DNA of 8,350 bases. Source: Lachnospiraceae bacterium. Lineage in GTDB: Bacteria; Bacillota; Clostridia; Lachnospirales; Lachnospiraceae. Below the pieces are notes generated by a model. The model did not search any database. It had not been told where the DNA came from and was given only the letters and a program-made list of their open reading frames with translations. The stretch lies in NCBI GenBank assembly GCA_024695225.1, contig JAILIO010000243.1, forward strand, positions 1-8,350. The letters run 5' to 3'. Position 1 is the stretch's first letter, and each line of letters begins with the position of its first letter. This document shows, one piece after another, positions 7,056 to 8,350 of the stretch. The position numbers were made by a program, and so were the translations under genes.

Positions 7056-7129
7056 GGGATCATAGCTCAGCTGGGATGAGCGTTCGCCTCACACGCGAGA
7101 GGTCATGGGTTCGAGCCCCATTGATCCCA
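7056..7129 (+). tRNA. tRNA-Val, anticodon CAC
   Basis: A complete 74-base cloverleaf. Acceptor GGGATCA (7056-7062) pairs with TGATCCC (7122-7128), followed by discriminator A7129. D stem GCTC/GAGC is at 7065-7068 and 7078-7081. Anticodon stem TTCGC/GCGAG (7083-7087, 7095-7099, one G-T pair) carries loop CTCACAC with anticodon CAC at 7090-7092. T stem ATGGG/CCCAT (7105-7109, 7117-7121) carries loop TTCGAGC. Anticodon CAC reads the valine codon GTG. CCA is not encoded (AGA follows A7129), so it must be added by nucleotidyltransferase. It has its own promoter and terminator, so it is a monocistronic tRNA gene. Confidence 0.96.
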
Positions 7130-7131
7130 AG

Positions 7132-7162
7132 AAAAAGCCTCCGGTTTAGCCGGAGGTTTTTT
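7132..7162 (+). terminator. Intrinsic terminator after tRNA-Val, probably bidirectional
   Basis: Stem CCTCCGG (7138-7144) and CCGGAGG (7150-7156) with loop TTTAG, followed by six T (7157-7162). Five A at 7132-7136 precede the stem, so on the minus strand the same stem is followed by CTTTTTC. It therefore can also end the convergent glycosyltransferase transcript, whose stop is eight bases away. Confidence 0.92.
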
Positions 7163-7169
7163 GATCTCT

Positions 7170-8099
7170 TTATTCTTTATTTTCCTTTATCTCATCAATT
7201 ATGAAGGGCGGACGTTGCCTTGAGGCGTCCAGAGTGCGCCATATGTATTCTCCCAGTATGCCCAGGGTCACTATGACCACGCCGAAGCCCAAAAGCAGCA
7301 CGCACATGAGGGACGACCAGCCCAATACGGGAGCGCCTTTTGTAAAGTACTCAACCAGTACGGATATCAGCATTAAAAGGGCGGCTAAACTGAAAATGAC
7401 CCCTATCCAGCTGACTATCCTTATGGGGGCGTAGGAAAAGCTCATAAGAGAGTCCATGACAAGCTTTATCTTCTTTGCCATGGTCCAGCGGCCTTTCCCC
7501 TTTTCCCTTTCCTGCCTGGTAAACCAGATGATGTCCGTCTGAAAGCCAGACCACATGACCTGGAGGGTGAGAGATGAATTCTTTTCGTCCAGCAGTTTCA
7601 GCACCTCTATGACTTTACGGTCTATCAGGTAGCAGTCGCAGCCGCCGGAGGGCATGTTTTTATTTACAGCCTTCCGGATCATCCCGTAGTACATATTGGC
7701 CATGAACACATAGACGGGGTTTTCCTTCCTGGCTTTTCTCGCCGCCAGAACGACTTTATTTCCCGCCTGCCAGCTTTGGTACATCTGTATTATGATGGCA
7801 GAGTCTTCCTGGAGATCTGCCTGCTTTGTGACTGCGCAGTCTCCTTTGCACACGCTGAGTCCTGCCAGCAGGGCGGCGTGCTCACCGAAATTCCGGGACA
7901 GTCTGACACATCGCACGTTCCGGTCTTTTTGAGCTATCCTGTTCATGACTTCCCAGGAGGAGTCCCCGGATCCGTCATCCACAAACACGATCTCGTATTC
8001 GTCGAGGACCGGCAGCACTTTTTTGGAAAGGTCTTCGTACAGGTCCTCCAAAGTGTCCTCGTTGAAATAAACAGGAACTATTATTGACAGCATGCTCAT
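7170..8099 (-). CDS. Family 2 glycosyltransferase, GtrB/ArnC/DPM1-like polyprenyl-phosphate sugar transferase
   Basis: A 309-residue membrane-anchored glycosyltransferase of the GT2 (GT-A fold) family. Relatives transfer a sugar from a nucleotide donor to undecaprenyl phosphate on the cytoplasmic face, for later glycan or lipid modification. Seen: N-terminal SIIVPVYFNE (5-14), FVDDGSGDSSWE (39-50), RLSRNFGEHAALLAGL (66-81), then QADLQED (93-99) where relatives commonly have DADLQDP, QEREKGKGRWTMAKKIKL (196-213, the conserved basic segment before the membrane), and two membrane helices at about 227-250 and 259-284 followed by a short cytoplasmic tail. Length and topology match GtrB-like proteins. 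The first acidic residue of the DxD-like motif is replaced by Gln93, which may alter metal or donor binding or be a natural subgroup variant. The start ATG at 8099 has a strong ribosome binding site. It converges on the tRNA-Val terminator. No GtrA flippase is in the window; donor sugar unknown. Confidence 0.92.
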   Translation of the reverse strand: MSMLSIIVPVYFNEDTLEDLYEDLSKKVLPVLDEYEIVFVDDGSGDSSWEVMNRIAQKDRNVRCVRLSRNFGEHAALLAGLSVCKGDCAVTKQADLQEDSAIIIQMYQSWQAGNKVVLAARKARKENPVYVFMANMYYGMIRKAVNKNMPSGGCDCYLIDRKVIEVLKLLDEKNSSLTLQVMWSGFQTDIIWFTRQEREKGKGRWTMAKKIKLVMDSLMSFSYAPIRIVSWIGVIFSLAALLMLISVLVEYFTKGAPVLGWSSLMCVLLLGFGVVIVTLGILGEYIWRTLDASRQRPPFIIDEIKENKE

Positions 8100-8107
8100 G
8101 TTATATA

Positions 8108-8114
8108 TCCTTCC
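8108..8114 (-). promoter_or_regulatory. Ribosome binding site of the glycosyltransferase
   Basis: On the minus strand GGAAGGA lies eight bases before the ATG at 8099. This supports that start over the second methionine two codons later. Confidence 0.75.
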
Positions 8115-8115
8115 G

Positions 8116-8131
8116 GTTTATGTAAATAAAC
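8116..8131. promoter_or_regulatory. Perfect 6-bp dyad just upstream of the glycosyltransferase RBS
   Basis: GTTTAT (8116-8121) and ATAAAC (8126-8131) form a perfect inverted repeat with a four-base centre, one base from the ribosome binding site. As RNA it is a weak AT-rich hairpin; as DNA it could be an operator. Function is inferred only, and a dyad this short can arise by chance in AT-rich DNA. Confidence 0.3.
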
Positions 8132-8140
8132 GCGATCTTC

Positions 8141-8207
8141 CTGAAACTGATCTCCTGAAACATGTTCATATTCCGGGAATCGGTTTCGATTTATCTGAAA
8201 CGGTTTC
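8141..8207. repeat. Short repeated CTGAAAC and CGGTTTC elements in the glycosyltransferase leader
   Basis: CTGAAAC occurs at 8141-8147, 8155-8161 and 8195-8201. CGGTTTC occurs at 8181-8187 and 8201-8207, exactly 20 bases (about two helical turns) apart. GAAAC-G-GTTTC at 8197-8207 is a dyad. The spacing suggests protein-binding sites, but no known operator is recognised and no clear -35/-10 pair for the minus strand could be placed in this 146-bp gap. Confidence 0.35.
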
Positions 8208-8211
8208 CACG

Positions 8212-8230
8212 GGTCTCTTTTTCTGAGACC
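8212..8230. other. Small inverted repeat between the two minus-strand genes
   Basis: GGTCTC (8212-8217) and GAGACC (8225-8230) form a 6-bp stem with a T-rich seven-base loop. There is no T-run after the stem on either strand, so it is not a canonical terminator. It lies 16 bases after the stop of the partial upstream gene. Confidence 0.35.
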
Positions 8231-8245
8231 GCGCAAATGCCGGGG

Positions 8246-8350
8246 TTAACCCTGATTTCTGTAATAACCCACAGTAACCGTGCCGTAGCTTGTCTTTTTC
8301 ACTTTAGAAAGATCCTCTCCGGTCTCTTTCCACGGCATGACGATTATTAT
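8246..8350 (-). CDS. Probable 3' end of an unidentified gene entering from the right edge
   Basis: On the minus strand the frame starting at the window edge is open for 34 codons and ends with TAA at 8246-8248. The tail contains MPWKETGEDLSKVKKTSYG and closes with YYRNQG. Composition and codon choice look like the neighbours. The only ATG (8336-8338) has no purine-rich site before it, so the frame most likely continues beyond the window. The product is not recognised from this tail. It would lie upstream of the glycosyltransferase in the same direction, with a 146-bp gap, so the two could share an operon. A chance open frame of this length is possible. Confidence 0.5.
   Translation of the reverse strand: MIIVMPWKETGEDLSKVKKTSYGTVTVGYYRNQG

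Noticed and set aside
8212..8230. GGTCTC/GAGACC stem as an intrinsic terminator
   Set aside because: The T-run is in the loop rather than after the stem on either strand, and the stem is only six pairs.

Overview
The window looks like a bacterial chromosome segment of roughly 50% GC, probably from a Clostridia-type Firmicute and most likely a Lachnospiraceae member. This is inferred from the heavy use of AGA/AGG arginine and ATA isoleucine codons, purine-rich Shine-Dalgarno sites, a tRNA without an encoded CCA, and the style of the large GGDEF/EAL protein. No lineage-specific marker proves it.

Layout. (1) Positions 1-3314, plus strand: the 3' nine-tenths of tyrS, then an orphan DRE-TIM aldolase whose start overlaps the tyrS stop (ATGA), then asnA. 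Between the aldolase and asnA lies an array of about six degenerate 37-bp repeats. The first copy contains the aldolase stop codon, and four successive copies carry a sigma70-like TTGATA/TTGATG-N18-TATAAG pair. (2) Positions 3315-3435: a short intergenic with a 10-bp stem-loop but no U-tract. (3) Positions 3436-7005, plus strand: one 1189-residue soluble cyclic-di-GMP protein with a degenerate GGDEF, a complete EAL, a sensory middle (PAS-like and GAF-like) and a complete GGDEF lacking the inhibitory I-site. (4) Positions 7015-7162: a self-contained tRNA-Val(CAC) unit with an extended -10 promoter and an intrinsic terminator that can also serve the opposite strand. (5) Positions 7170-8099, minus strand: a GtrB/ArnC-like polyprenyl-phosphate glycosyltransferase with two C-terminal membrane helices. 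(6) Positions 8100-8245: its leader, with dyads and short direct repeats. (7) Positions 8246-8350, minus strand: probably the 3' end of another gene entering from the right edge.

How they fit together. tyrS and asnA link tRNA charging with amino-acid supply. The aldolase is translationally coupled to tyrS, but its substrate is unknown. The c-di-GMP protein could both make and break the messenger under control of its middle domains. The glycosyltransferase faces it convergently across the tRNA terminator and probably belongs to a cell-surface glycan operon extending to the right. I see no defence system, mobile element, CRISPR array or phage genes. The least ordinary structures are the repeat/promoter array before asnA and the architecture of the GGDEF/EAL protein.
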